DNA of 64,000 bases, taken from contig JAVFKD010000015.1 of NCBI GenBank assembly GCA_036429605.1, positions 3,495,421 to 3,559,420 of the forward strand, written 5' to 3'. Made by a program: the position numbers and the translations under genes. The notes below the pieces were generated by a model. That model was not told the DNA's origin and did not search any database. It worked only from the letters and a program-made list of their open reading frames with translations. Each line of letters starts with the position of its first letter. Position 1 is the stretch's first letter. This stretch comes from Cladobotryum mycophilum. Its lineage: Eukaryota; Ascomycota; Sordariomycetes; Hypocreales; Hypocreaceae. Of this stretch, positions 36,124 through 48,442 are shown in pieces.

Positions 36124-37527
36124 CTATATTATACTCTACTTGCTATGCCTGCGCCATTGTGTCGGTGAGTGAGTCATCGCATTGGTGAATGTGTCATTTG
36201 GCAAACTAGAAAATTTGTATTTGGCCATCTATGTCTATCCGGATATAATTTGATTTGGCGGCTGGCTAGGGAGCTCTCTTTGGTCTGTCTTGTTGTGGGT
36301 AGAAGGTTAGGGGGAAAGGTTAATGAAGGGGAAAATATTGTTAAATTAAAGGGAGGGGCTTGGTTGGTTGAATGTCAGAGTCGGATGAAGGAGACGTAAA
36401 GGGGATGGCAAAATACCAAGAGATATGAGTGAAAGAGATCGCGTAGCTCATAAGTAGGTATCTCGCCGCTTCGAGGAGGGCGATGATCGGGTCTGTTGAT
36501 CCTCTGTGGCTTGTGATCATCTTTCTCCAAATCGGCAAAATTCCGGCTAGAACCTTGATGGATAAGCTCAAGACAATGTGTCACATTGAGGTGACGCTAT
36601 GACGCACTGACTTTCCGTTTCAATCAATCACTGAACCCCGAACAGGGCAATACTTTGATATTACCTTTTGACCTGACATAATCTTGTGAATTAAATCTAT
36701 TGGTTAGTGTTGCTGGATCTTAACTTTATACAGTATCATTAGAATATTCTTAAGTAGAAATTAGAAAGGCCACTAGTCGACGTACAGATGGTCAAGATTA
36801 GTAAGTATTAAAAACGTGGTGAGTGATCGTAGTGGCGTTCGAGGTCGCCGTCTGATTAAAAGAGTAAATCTAGAAGCCATGCTTTTTCCTTCGGTTTTAC
36901 CTTCGCGCACAGCTACGAAACGGTTTTGCTTGATTGGGTGTTCTTGAACCTTCCTGATCTGCGTATGTAATCAAACGGTAGATAGATTCTTGTTACATTG
37001 GACATGATTTCATAGGATCAAATTCGCCGGCCACTGGATTCCATGGAGTATAGGCAACAAGCTACCATTTCGGTACAGCAATGACATACTAAATCTTAAT
37101 CTACGATTCGTCGGCTACAAATCGATGTATAACGCATTTTATAGATGCATATAGCTTATAAAAGACATGTTTGGGGTTGATGTATTAGAATACCCGTAGG
37201 TGGTGTTGAGGATTGGTCGTAGACTTTTTGTAACATTGTAAAACCCCAGATCAAACAAGAGAATTTGGGAGTCACGCTTGTCATGGTTTCAATTACATCG
37301 CCAAAGTCAAAATCAATGATGCTAAATGTAAATCTCAGATGACACATTCGGTATGACACATTTGTTATTATGATAAACACAAACAAAAAGTTGGAAAATT
37401 CTGTGAGTACTTAAAGACCTTGACATCCATCACTTGCAAATGAACAGGTTCCTCTCTCCTCAGTGGATTGATTACATTACTGTCTTGGACTGCGCAAGTT
37501 CATCCTTACAGAACTCAACGACGACGG

Positions 37528-37535
37528 TCACGTGA
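37528..37535. promoter_or_regulatory. TCACGTGA palindrome upstream of TyrRS
   Basis: Perfect 8-bp palindrome 214 bases upstream of the TyrRS ATG; a bHLH/Cbf1-type site by motif. Confidence 0.45.
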
Positions 37536-37748
37536 ATTCTCTTGCTAAATCTCCATTTGTCAGGTACCACCACTCTGAACGGCAGGAATAATAGATACCC
37601 CGAAAAACGTTGCGGATGGTGGGGTTGATTGTTGACTCATCTCTCACCCCACCATCTTTCTGTCTCTCACTTTGTGAGACTGCATGACTCCTTGACCCAA
37701 TCATCTTGTTTCTAATCGCCTTCGCTCTCAAAGGGCATTCTTCTCATC

Positions 37749-39179
37749 ATGGAGCTCGACGCAAAAGCAAGATTCGATCTCATCAGCGAAAACCTCACTG
37801 AATTCCTGAACCCCGAGATCATTCAAGACATCCTAGCCGAGGGACGAAACCCGAGAGTGTACTGGGGTAATGCTTCTTCCTACTTACTTGGCTTTTGCAA
37901 GTGAGCACACGCTGACGCTTCTTTTTGCCTTTAATTTGTAGGGACCGCGACGACAGGCCGACCTCACACTGGATACTACGTCGCAGCCTTGAAGATCGCA
38001 CAGCTCCTCAACGCCGGCTGCGAGGTAGTCGTTTTACTTGCCGACATTCATGGATTCCTTGATAACCTCAAAGCACCGCTCGAGCTGGTCGCGAGCCGAT
38101 CCAAATACTACGAACATGTCATCAAGGCGATTCTTGTGTCTGTAGGTGTATCCCTCGAAAAGCTCGAGTTTGTTCTCGGCTCTTCCTACCAGAAGTCAGA
38201 GGCATATGTCATGGACATCTTCCGCATGTCGTCCCTGATATCGGAACATGATGCCAAGAGGGCTGGCGCGGAAATTGTCAAGCAGTCAGATGATGGACCC
38301 TTGAGTGGTCTCCTTTACCCTGTTCTTCAAGTGCTCGACGAGGAATACCTTCGCGTCGATGCTCAATTAGGAGGTACAACTCGATGACCACCCCCTGCTT
38401 GTATCCCATCGATGCTAATATGAGTCAGGTGTCGACCAGAGAAAACTATTCATTGCCGCAAAGGCATGGCTACCCAAGCTTAAATATCGACAGGTGAGGT
38501 GGTACGAAACTCGAGTGACCATCATAAACTCATGATTTCTTTCTTAGCGCGCACATCTTCTCAACCCCATGGTTGCTGGCTTGAGCGGTGGCAAGATGAG
38601 CTCTAGCAATGAAGGTAATGCTCCAAGCCCCGAACTCGTCACATGGTCAAGATATATACTAACAACTGTAACAGATAGCAAGATCGACCTCCTTGACCCC
38701 CCCGAGGTTGTCGCCAAGAAGATTCGGAAGGCAGAGGCCCTTCCCAAAATTGTCGAGGAGAACGGTGTTATCGCATTAGTTGAGCACATTCTGTTGCCAG
38801 CTTCCAAGCTACAGAAAGGCGAGGCAGAGTTTCGGGTCGAGCGAACCCGAGATAACCTGGAGCCATTGGTGTACAACAACATTAAACAACTCCAGGAGCA
38901 TTATGCAGAGGATATCGTACGTACTTACTTTTTTCATGCTTATACACATGTCATAGACTAACTGCTTTTTAGTTGACACCGCAACTCCTGAAACCAGCGG
39001 TATCGGCGGCTTTAAGCGCTCTTATGGCGCCTATTAATAAGGCGTTTCAAGAGTCGAAGGAGTGGCAGGATATCACTCTGAAAGCATACCCACCACCAGA
39101 GAAGAAGGTCAAAAAACCCAAGGACAAAGGGTCTAGACACCCCGGAGTGGTTGTACCAGTGCCTGAGGAGAAAAAATAG
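37749..39179 (+). CDS. TYS1: Tyrosyl-tRNA synthetase, cytosolic
   Basis: Six exons (37749-37866, 37942-38373, 38429-38493, 38548-38614, 38675-38916, 38973-39179) encode 376 aa; all five introns are GT..AG and 54-75 nt. The enzyme activates tyrosine with ATP and charges tRNA-Tyr. The class I signature is GRPHTGYY around His48, and the second is GGKMSSS with Lys221, both at the expected distance. The length fits eukaryotic/archaeal-type TyrRS without the C-terminal EMAP domain of animals. The C-terminus is Lys-rich (KKVKKPKDK) and ends PVPEEKK, as in other fungal enzymes. Intron 4 (38615-38674) is exactly 60 nt and open in frame, so its retention would insert 20 residues just after KMSSS. Confidence 0.96.
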
Positions 39180-39460
39180 ATGAAGAAAGTATGACTAGAG
39201 AGTGAAAAGTAAAAAGAATAGATGTATACCCTCCATTCGAGTCGGGACACCAACCAATATTTGACTGATTTGGAAACTGAAGGCGGATGAGAGAAAGAGA
39301 GAGCGTTGAGACGCCATGTTTGTCTTGCCTTGTAAGTTGCGGATTTAATGGGCATGTAATAGCAAGCCTCCAACTCAGAGTAATGAGCATCCAAACCTGA
39401 CTAAAAATAGCCAAGTTTGTGCGCATCTTATGCATCCTAAAAGTATCTATGTTCTATGAT

Positions 39461-39475
39461 TTTGTTAATTTGTTA

Positions 39476-39511
<36 letters not shown>

Positions 39512-39690
39512 TTAAATCTAATAAACTAAAAATAATTAGAATAATAAGATATATATTTAAATAATAATCATAATAATAATGAAGACCTATCTTATTTTTA
39601 TATAAAGTTTTGTTTATTTACCTTTTATTTAATTTTTTGTTTATTTACTTTATATTTTCTTTTGTACATAATACATGAATGTAGTAAGAG
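39461..39690. other. AT-rich island
   Basis: Nearly pure A/T for about 200 bases, starting with an AT dinucleotide array and continuing with AATAAT and TTTATTT words. It contrasts sharply with the roughly balanced composition of its surroundings. It could be a replication or matrix-attachment type sequence, or a degraded repeat. Confidence 0.6.
39479..39508 (+). repeat. Microsatellite (AT)15
   Basis: Fifteen AT units at the left edge of the AT-rich island. Confidence 0.9.
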
Positions 39691-40833
39691 AAATACATCT
39701 TGGATGCTCGTTACTTCGTGTTAGAGGCTTGCTATAGCCTCCTATTTAATATTACCATTATCTCTGTTTCTCTCTCTGTCTGTCTCTTCCATCTCTCTGT
39801 TTCTCCGTGTCTCTCTCTGCATACTTGTCTTGGGAGTTGACTGAAGAGCCAAGACGGCAGAGTGGGTCCCTGAAAAGCACGTTGTTGAACTGGTTCCCGC
39901 AAGAGGAAGCTGAAGATTGTCTTGGCGATAAGCTAATGGGCAAAGTCATGCCTGTGCTAGTTGTTGCACACGCTGTACTTTTATGAACGGTGAAGCGATG
40001 GGAATACAAGTATATATCCAAGGCATGTCATGGTATTGAGTGATTGAATCATTGTATATTTCTACTATTCAGTTTCTTTGCATTGTAACAATCAAATGCC
40101 GGCTCCCCCCCCCCATCTATCACCTCTCAGGATCAAAGACGTCCCCCGTCAGCTGATCGGCACGTTCCTCATTTGGGAAATGGACCCCTTTGAAACTCAC
40201 TAAGCCGTCAGTGCCGGCATAAAGAAAGTACCGCACATGTCAACTTTGTGAAAAGGATCCCTGGCGCTATTGGCTGAGATGAATCGTATGTACAAGTATT
40301 GTACATGGGCGCATTACCATGCATGTCTTTGACTTATTTTATTTTTTTTGTTGCGCGCAATTAAAAAATACAATGCATATCGGTTCCGGTATCCGTGAGG
40401 CCGTAAGAGGAGAGAGAGAGAGGGATAATTACCGTCGTAGGTACATATGATGCAGTTGAGTTGGTCCAGTCTTATTCACCGCATTGCACTGAGGTGACTT
40501 GACTTGGGGCCTTTACTATGGTTGGTGATGGAGGCGAGCCTTGATGGCAATAATGACTTGTATTGTGACGTGACACAGGTACATGGTGTTTGATCATCCG
40601 AAGCACAAGCGACGCCGTCTCTTTGTTGTTGTCCTTGTCAATCATCACAGGAGTATTTGATATTGGTTCGCTTGGGTATCCATATGTGTACGCCGTACTG
40701 TATATGGTGGTATACCAATTATGGCAACCAATATATAATATACGAGCTGCTGCCTCTACTCTTTTCCCTTTTCTGACCTGGCACTCTCTGTATCTACAAG
40801 TAGGTATGCTCTTTGCCTTGTCTTAATCTCTTC

Positions 40834-40837
<4 letters not shown>

Positions 40838-40864
<27 letters not shown>

Positions 40865-40880
40865 CCACACACACACACAC
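40838..40880 (+). repeat. Compound microsatellite (TC)n(CA)n
   Basis: A TC array of about 13 units runs directly into a CA array of about 7 units. Confidence 0.9.
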
Positions 40881-42470
40881 ATACAGCCTTGTATACATCA
40901 TACAGGTTGTCACATGTCGCCATCATCCTTTCTATTCCCCTCCCCTCTCTTCCCTTTCCCTCCCCCTCTCCAAGAGATGGATGTACACTTTGACACTCTC
41001 TTGCACTCACACTCACACTCACACTCACACAACAAATAAAGACGTGTGCGTGCCGTCCAAGCCGGTTGCCAGTCCATTTAGCGGGGCGGCCAACATGGTC
41101 GTGTCTCTGTTCCGCTGCCGTGTGCCGATTAGTTCCCAGTTCTGACCCCCCCTTGGGTGTCCAATGCGAGTCCGCCCAACAATCGAGATGGGTGTGGCAC
41201 TCGCTGCCAGTCAGTGGAGCCAAAGATCCTCAATCTGACTCGGCATTGCACAGACAAGAAGAAACTAAAAAAAAAACAAAAAAAAACAGGGACCTGTTAA
41301 TCATTTGAGAAGCCATGATGATCTACCAGTTAAAATGCGAGACAGGAATGGGTTGGAATGAGGCTTTTCGACGAAGCCGATTTTGCCGTGAATAAAAAAG
41401 AACAAGTACATGATCGTGCATCTGCCTTGTTACGTTGGAGCTGTGATGGGGAGGTACCCTTCAAAGATGGATACCTAGTACTTAATGACCTGGCTGTCTA
41501 CCTGCTATTACTGCGTCTCATCACTCATCAGGTCGATGGAAGGGGAAAAAAGTCCGCTCTCCTACTGCTGGATGCCGAAATGCACGTAAACTTGAATCGA
41601 GGCGCAGCAACTGTTAAGACGGTACGGTAAAAGTACCCGAGTCTGGTTCTGTCCCCTTCCAAGGGCCTACTGCTGCAGGCGCTGTTTTGCCCACCAGACG
41701 CCACGAAATTGCCACTGGATAGATCGGCTTCGACAGAACTAAGACCAAGTACCTTTTTTGTACCCACCATCAGAGAGGCCGCGAAATCCATCCATCCAAC
41801 CCATCTCACTTTACCTTGAGCTGGGGGGATCTGACCCGCTTGCGGAGAAAGATGCAACTGCAAAGGCCTAGAAGTGTGCTCCGTAACCAGCCCCAGGCCG
41901 CTAAACCAGACCAGCTTCAGCAGGTAGCAAGTACCAGTAACCACAGTCAGCACTGTAGATGCAGGTGTTCCGCTTTGTTGTAGGTACCTACGTGCATCAA
42001 GGAGGACCCGACATGACATGACCAGTACATGCCTACCTACCTAGTAGGTACCTAAGAAGGAACCGCCAACCACTTTCAATCCCCCCAAAAATACCAACCC
42101 AGTCCAGTCCGTCCAACCCAGTCCGCCGCCATCCCGTCCCTGCGTCTTGCTGGTGCTGCTGCTGCGTCCAACAAGGCCCATCCATCACACACTCACTCAC
42201 ACACACACACACAAGCCGTCAAGCAGGCTTTTGGCTCTTCTTCCTTCTTCGCCTCCTTCTCTATCCCTTCTCCTCTCTCCTCCTTGCTGTTGTTGTCGTC
42301 GTCGTCCGGCCTCATTCGACCCTGCCATTTCACTCACTCGCTTGGCCTCGGTCGCCATTTGCAAATCGAATCGAGGGAGAAGCAAAAAGGCAAGACTGCC
42401 ATCTCCCGGGGGTTTTCCCCAACTCGTCGTCGCTGTCTCCCCCGGCCAAGACAGCCCATCGCGCGCTGCC

Positions 42471-45414
42471 ATGGTCGAAGACGAGAAGAGCGCCGCCTTG
42501 AGCGGGGCGGCTGAATTGCCGTCAACCAATTCCTCTCGTCCCTCTGTCGTCGATGGCATCACGATCAAGTCAGAAGCCGCTTCGGTAAGGAGTTTCTCGA
42601 TATGAAATACACCCATCCATCCATTTGCCTTTGTAGAGGATTGCGACATGTTGTGCGCAAAGTTCGTTGCTGTGGCGCTGCTATTGGCCAACGAACTTGG
42701 CGCGACAAGAGAGGGAAGGGGAAGAGGAAAGGAGAGGAAAGAAAGAAAAGAAGTCAATTGAGATGGATGGTTTGAGGGTACATGCAAAGAAGACACGGAA
42801 GCGCTGACAATTTTCTGTTGTTTTTTTCCATCGCTTGCAGGAACCCTTTTCCTACGACGAAGATGACCGCGATTACTTCTCACCACAGACCACCACCGAG
42901 CACGATCTCAACGTTACCGAAGATGACCTCCTCGAGGCACAGGAGCTCGCTTCCCAATTCACCCTCGATCAGGTCCGCGAGATCATGACAAGAGTCTTCC
43001 GCGTCCACGAAAAGGATCACAACTTTCCCTCGTCCGTCATCACCAAGATCCAGCTATTCCTGGAAAACGAGTCCGTCTTCTCCAACCCCGAGCAACACCA
43101 ACACCTTATCCAGGAAATGAAGCTCGAGGCCGCCCTCGTCACCAACAACAGTCCATATGCCGAGGTACGCGCCGTCGTTAGTAACAAGGACGACCCTACG
43201 ACGCCGTGCTCTACTATTCGAAGTTGGGCCATCGGCCTCGCCTTTAGTTGCTTGCTTGCCTTTATCAACCAGCTGTTCGACATTCGACAGCCTGCCATCC
43301 GTGTCATGGCCAATGTCGCCCAGTTGCTGTCCTACCCCGTTGGCAAGGCGTGCGAGACATGGCTCCCCGATGTTGGCTTCACCCTCTATGGCACCTATCA
43401 TTCGCTGAATCCGGGCCCCTTTACCAAGAAGGAGCATATGCTCATCACCATCATGGCCAATGTTGCTTACAACACTCCGTACACGAATAACATCATCTGG
43501 GTTCAATACTTGCCGCAGTACTTTAACCAGCCATATGCTTCGCACGTCGCCTACCAACTGCTAATTGCTCTCGCCACCAACTTTATCGGCTATGGCATGG
43601 CTGGCATTTGCCGCCGTTTCCTCGTCTACCCGTCCTATTGTGTCTGGCCCGCCTCTCTCGTCACCATCGCCCTGAACTCGGCTTTCCACAACGAAACAAA
43701 CGCTGCGGTGGAGGGTCCCTTTGGCAAGGTCTGGCGCATTTCTCGCATCAAGTTCTTCTATCTCATGTTTGGCGGCATGTTCATCTGGTTCTGGTTCCCT
43801 AATTACATCTGGACCTCTCTCTCTCGATTTAATTGGATGACCTGGATTGCTCCCCATAACGCCAAGCTCAACATCATTACCGGCATCAACCACGGTCTGG
43901 GCATTAACCCATGGCCCACATTTGACTGGAACGTCTTGCTCTGGGACTCTGCCGATCCGCTCATGGTTCCCTTCTTTAGTACCATCAACCGTTTCATTGG
44001 CGTTTTTGTTTCGTTCTGGGTGGTCCTCATCTTTTACTTCAAGAATGTGTACAACACGGGCTATCTTCCCATCAACAGCAACCGTGTTTTCGATCACTTT
44101 GGAAAGTTGTACAACATCAGCCGGGCTGTTGACGACAACGGCTTGTTCCACGGAGTCGAATATAGCGCATATTCGCCTCCTTTCTTGAGCGCTGGCAACC
44201 TCGTCATTTACATGTTCTTTTTCGGCATCTATACTTCGACTCTCACCTATGCTCTGCTGTACCACCGCCACGAGATCGTCCTCGGCTTCAAGGGGTTGTA
44301 CAACAGCTTTCGCAAGATCACGCCGCAGGAGGATGAGAATAGTTTGGATGTTCACAACCGTCTGATGAAGGCGTACCCCGAGGTCCCCGAGTGGTGGTAC
44401 ATGATTTGCCTTGTTGTTGCTATAGCGTTGGGTATTGCGGGTATTGCTGGGTGGAACACGCACACGTCACCCGGCGTCGTTTTTTACGGCCTGGCGCTTT
44501 GCGTCGTCTTTGTCATTCCTGTAGGTATTATCAAGGCGATGACGGGTATCGAAGTGACGCTCAATGTGCTTGCTGAATTCATTGGTGGTTCATTCGTTGA
44601 TGGCAATGCGCTGGCTATGAACTACTTCAAGTCGTTTGGCTATGTTACTTGCGCTCACGCGGTGTGGTTCTGCAACGACCTGAAGCTCGCGCACTACGTC
44701 AAGATTCCTCCTCGGCACACATTCATTGCCCAGATTTGCGCCACCTTTGTCAGCACGCTGATTTGCGTTGGCGTCTTGAACTTCCAGATGAGGAATATTG
44801 ATGGGGTGTGCACTTCCGATGCCAAGTACAAGCTCACTTGCCCGGGTGTCAACACCTTCTTTACGGCGTCGGTGCTCTGGGGCACGGTTGGCCCGTCCAA
44901 GATTTTCGGGCACTCTGGACAATACAGCGAGATCTTGGTTGGATTCCCCCTGGGCATCATCATCGTGGTATTCTTCTGGGCTCTGGGTAAGAAGTTTCCT
45001 CACTCGACGTGGCTCCGACAGATTCATCCCGTGGCCATTATGTACGGAGGCATTGTCTGGGCACCTTACAACATGTCTTATGTTTGGCCGTCTGTGCCTA
45101 TTGCCTATATTTCCTGGGTTTATCTGAAGACACGATTCGTTGGTTTCTGGTCCAAGGTATGTGACGTCCAATCTCTTACGCTGGCGGTAGATGTACTGAC
45201 ATTTTGATAGTACAACTTTGTTCTCTCTGCGGCATGGTCCTGCGGTATTGCCATTGCCGGCATCATCATCTTCTTTTCGTTGCAATATACCGAAGTCACA
45301 CTGGACTGGTGGGGCAACAGAGTGTCGGAAATAGGGTGCGAGGGCAAGGGGTGTGTGCTGCATCACCTAGGCCCAGGAGAATATTTCGGGCCCCGTATGG
45401 GTGATTTCAGCTGA
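42471..45414 (+). CDS. OPT family oligopeptide transporter
   Basis: Three exons (42471-42584, 42841-45156, 45211-45414) encode 877 aa; introns are 42585-42840 (256 nt, long for this window) and 45157-45210. The product imports small peptides (tetra/pentapeptides or glutathione-type) with protons across the plasma membrane. The hallmark OPT motif NPGPFTKKEH is at about residues 228-237 and the second motif KIPPRHTF lies in the C-terminal half. About a dozen or more hydrophobic segments are visible, including SWAIGLAFSCLLAFINQLF near residue 165. The N-terminal about 150 residues are acidic and hydrophilic, and the C-terminal tail follows TLDWWGN. No frame break was found. The start ATG at 42471 sits in a good context (GCCATGG). 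Confidence 0.95.
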
Positions 45415-46040
45415 TAGACAAGTGGGGAAAAAATTATCTGCATTTTTGTGTTGCTTCGCCGGGATGAATAAAAGAAGAGAGATCATATCTCGGCGTTGGA
45501 GTCATTATACTGGAGTTGGGGACATTTAAAGGACGGGAATATTTTTGAAGCATTTTGGTCTCTTGCTTTGAGTTGAATCTCTTTTTTTATTGGAAGGAAA
45601 GGAATTTCGGGATAAGCTATACCCCCTATGTTTATTTTATAAAAATGAGCGCAATGACTGAATGAAGGGCTTGGTTGGTCTGGCCAGTCGTTCAGAGGGA
45701 TGGGATATTAAGGTGTTGATTTATTTTGCACACGGTACCGCAAAATACGTGTACCACTATTATATACGCGTGGCTGTGTTATGATGATTTGTTATTTATT
45801 TGTGATGACAATTCTCTTGCTGTGATTGATGAGTGTTGATGGTGCAACTTGACGATGTGCATTTACGGGGGAGATGGGCTGCCCCACGACATGGCAAGTC
45901 CAGGCTGCTATGATAAGTGTCAAGCTCAGGTTGGCGGGGCAGTATTAGCTTTGACCCAAACATCATCACCATCACCAATATCGACATGAGCTCAAGATCA
46001 ACACCGCCAATACATTTGGGAGGCTGAGATTTGTTTCGCA
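45415..46040. other. Intergenic region between OPT gene and regulator
   Basis: 3' flank of the OPT gene and promoter of the Zn2Cys6 gene. Nothing specific seen. Confidence 0.5.
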
Positions 46041-48319
46041 ATGAGTTCTGGCATAAAAAGAACAACACTGGCCTGCAATTATTGTCGGCAGCGGTGAGTC
46101 GATCCCTCGATTGATATTTCATTGAACCCCCCTTCTGATGACGACGACGACGATGATGTAGGAAACGCCGTTGCAATAGTAGATTACCGCAGTGTTCGGC
46201 TTGTTTTGAAAAAGGACAGGAGTGTGTGTACACTGAACCTGCCCCTCCAAAGTATGTCTGATGTTCGAGACGACCGGATCTGGCTGGGCCCAAAGGCTGA
46301 TGTTGTTTGCATAGAAACGAGCAGAAGCATTCACTGCTTGAGCGTCTTGAGAACATAGAAAAGCTACTTGGGAACCACACCGATGCGATTGAGGCATTGC
46401 AGCAGGAGCGTCATCATCATCATCATCAACAACAACTTTCACCACCACCACCGCCACCGTTGCCACCGTTGCCACTAACAGCATCTACGTTGGGACAACA
46501 TGGAAGAAGCCGGTCTGTTCCCCTGGAGTTTTCGCCTGCATTGGTGCCTGACTACTTTGGCTCTCGGGTTACAGGGACGGCGACGGCACATGTGGACTTG
46601 ACGCCTATGGAAGCTCGCCCGCATGCCACATGGGCTCTCAGCACGCACAATGGCAGCGGCCCTTCGAGGCAAGGGGTAGACCACGATGAAGTCCCTGCCA
46701 TTACAATACCACTGGGTCACCAGACTAGCACAAGCAGTCTCCTCGTGCTCCCGCAGATGCGCAGGTTGGTCGGTGAATATCCCGAGGAATACATCTTCAA
46801 AGTCGAGGATGGTAGGCCTCGTGCCGCGGCGCTGGACTTTTTGGCTTTATCGTTAATGGATGGTGTTGTGGAAAGTCAGATCCACAGAACCGTTGCAGAT
46901 GACTATTTGAATCGCTATTTGAATATTGTCCATCCTTTTCATCCGCTGTTTGATCGAGACCAGCTGCTCGCGAGCTACGAGGAGACAATGGCCTCGGGCC
47001 TACATTCTGATAGCAAGTCGGCCCTCTTCCTCGCCATCCTAGCACTTGGAGCAACGGCCTCGGATCCCGTTGGCCGCATCGAAGACGGCAATTCAGGGGA
47101 TGCATTGGTGCAAAAGGCGTTGAGGATTTTGTTCGCGTCTTGGACTGTCTCGTTTAGCGGCGATATAATGCTCTCGAGGGCCCTGATACTGTGTGCGCTG
47201 TATTTTACCTATGTGGCGGAGCCGTTGACGGCGTGGAGGTTGATACACATGGCGTCAACAAACATACAACAACTACTAATACGGTGAGGTTTGTTCTAGC
47301 GATGTGTGGGAATTTACTGACGAGAGTAGGTGTAAGGATGTTCTTCCGAGCGAGGAGGAGAGGCAAGATCTTACTCGCATAAGCTGGGTGTGTTTTATCA
47401 TTGAAAGGTGTGCCCCCCCCTTCCGTTGATAATGCGTCTTCAAACAGAGGCTTACGGGGAATAGCGACATTTTGGCAGAGTTTCATCAACCCAGAAGTGG
47501 CATTGAGATTCTCGTCGACCGAATGATCCCTCCCAACTACGGAACCTCTCCTAAACCCGAGAATCTCTACGTGCTGGCTGAAATTGCTGCCCGCTCCCTT
47601 CTCAACCGCATGCACCACGCCATATACTTTACAGATAGCCTAACCATCTACTCCGGCCGCACCCTCGACTCACTGTCCTCTTCCCGTTCGTCCCCTTTGC
47701 AACCCGACGCTTCTCTCCTCCGCGTCTGCGACGAGCTCAGCCGCCAGCTGCAAACATGGTACGATAACCTCCCCGAAGCCATTAGGCCGGATTTATACTC
47801 GAACACCCAGGTCAGCAAACAGGCTTGCCTTTTGAGTTTGCGGTTTTGGAGCGCCAAGCAGAGCATACTGAGGCCGTTTGTGATTTACGTGACTAGCAAG
47901 CAGTTTGAGAACGGGGAGATGGTGCCGGAGAGTGTGGCTTCGGAGTGCAGGGGTTGTCTGGAAGCGTGCAGGGCGTTTATTGATGGGAGTCGAAATTTTT
48001 TGAGCGAGAGGACGCCGTACACGTATAGCGTGACGCAGTTGTGAGTACAATTTGATCCTAGATTGATCTTGTAAAGAGAGTGCTTTTACTGATTGGGAGG
48101 GGGAGGGGCATAAGCTGTCTAAACTGTTGTTTGGTGTTGACACTGGCGGCCAACTCCCCGCAGCTCGAGCATCTAGCCAAAGACATTGAAGATGTACACA
48201 GAAAGACTCTGGCGCTTCTAGAACCCTGGGCGCGTGTTGGGTCTAGCATACGTTGTGCGTACGAGATTGCTGGGGAGGTGGCGCAGAAACAGGTTCTTAG
48301 GAACCAGCAGAATCGATAA
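46041..48319 (+). CDS. Zn(II)2Cys6 transcription factor with fungal_trans domain
   Basis: Six exons (46041-46093, 46162-46251, 46315-47283, 47330-47407, 47465-48040, 48115-48319) give 656 aa; all introns are GT..AG, 46-74 nt. The DNA-binding domain is split over exons 1 and 2: Cys at 12, 15, 22, 29, 32 and 39 (C-X2-C-X6-C-X6-C-X2-C-X6-C) with the basic RQRKRR. A coiled-coil linker (LLERLENIEKLLGNHTDAIE) and a His and Pro homopolymer patch follow. The fungal-specific transcription factor domain starts near YLNRYLNIVHPFHPLFDR and includes the spliced segment RCKDVLPSEEE...WVCFIIESDILAEFHQPR. It is nuclear by function. Targets are unknown; it converges on the transaldolase-like gene, a possible target by location. 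Confidence 0.9.
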
Positions 48320-48442
48320 ATTGATAAAGGCTACAATATTTTTACTGAGAAATTAGGATTGGTGGTGAGTGAATTTGTTACAAGAGATGAATTAATATTA
48401 ATGACTATGAGAATGAAAGCAAGAAGTTTGGTGTTTCTTGTT

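Larger units (their letters stand above)
35513..37748. other. AT-rich intergenic region with gene relics, upstream of TyrRS
   Basis: 2.2 kb, more AT-rich than the flanks. It contains the F-box-like relic (minus strand) and, near the right end, the TyrRS promoter with TCACGTGA. Apart from the relic only short frames occur. Confidence 0.5.
39180..42470. other. Long intergenic region between TyrRS and OPT transporter
   Basis: 3.3 kb with an AT-rich island (about 39460-39690), (CT)n plus (CA)n at 40838-40880, a CACTCA array at about 41005-41029, and TACCTA/TAGGTA words at 42030-42055 ahead of the OPT leader. No gene was recognised in either strand. Confidence 0.55.

Noticed and set aside
43561..44463. 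300-codon open frame on the minus strand
   Set aside because: It lies entirely opposite the OPT transporter exon and has no family likeness.
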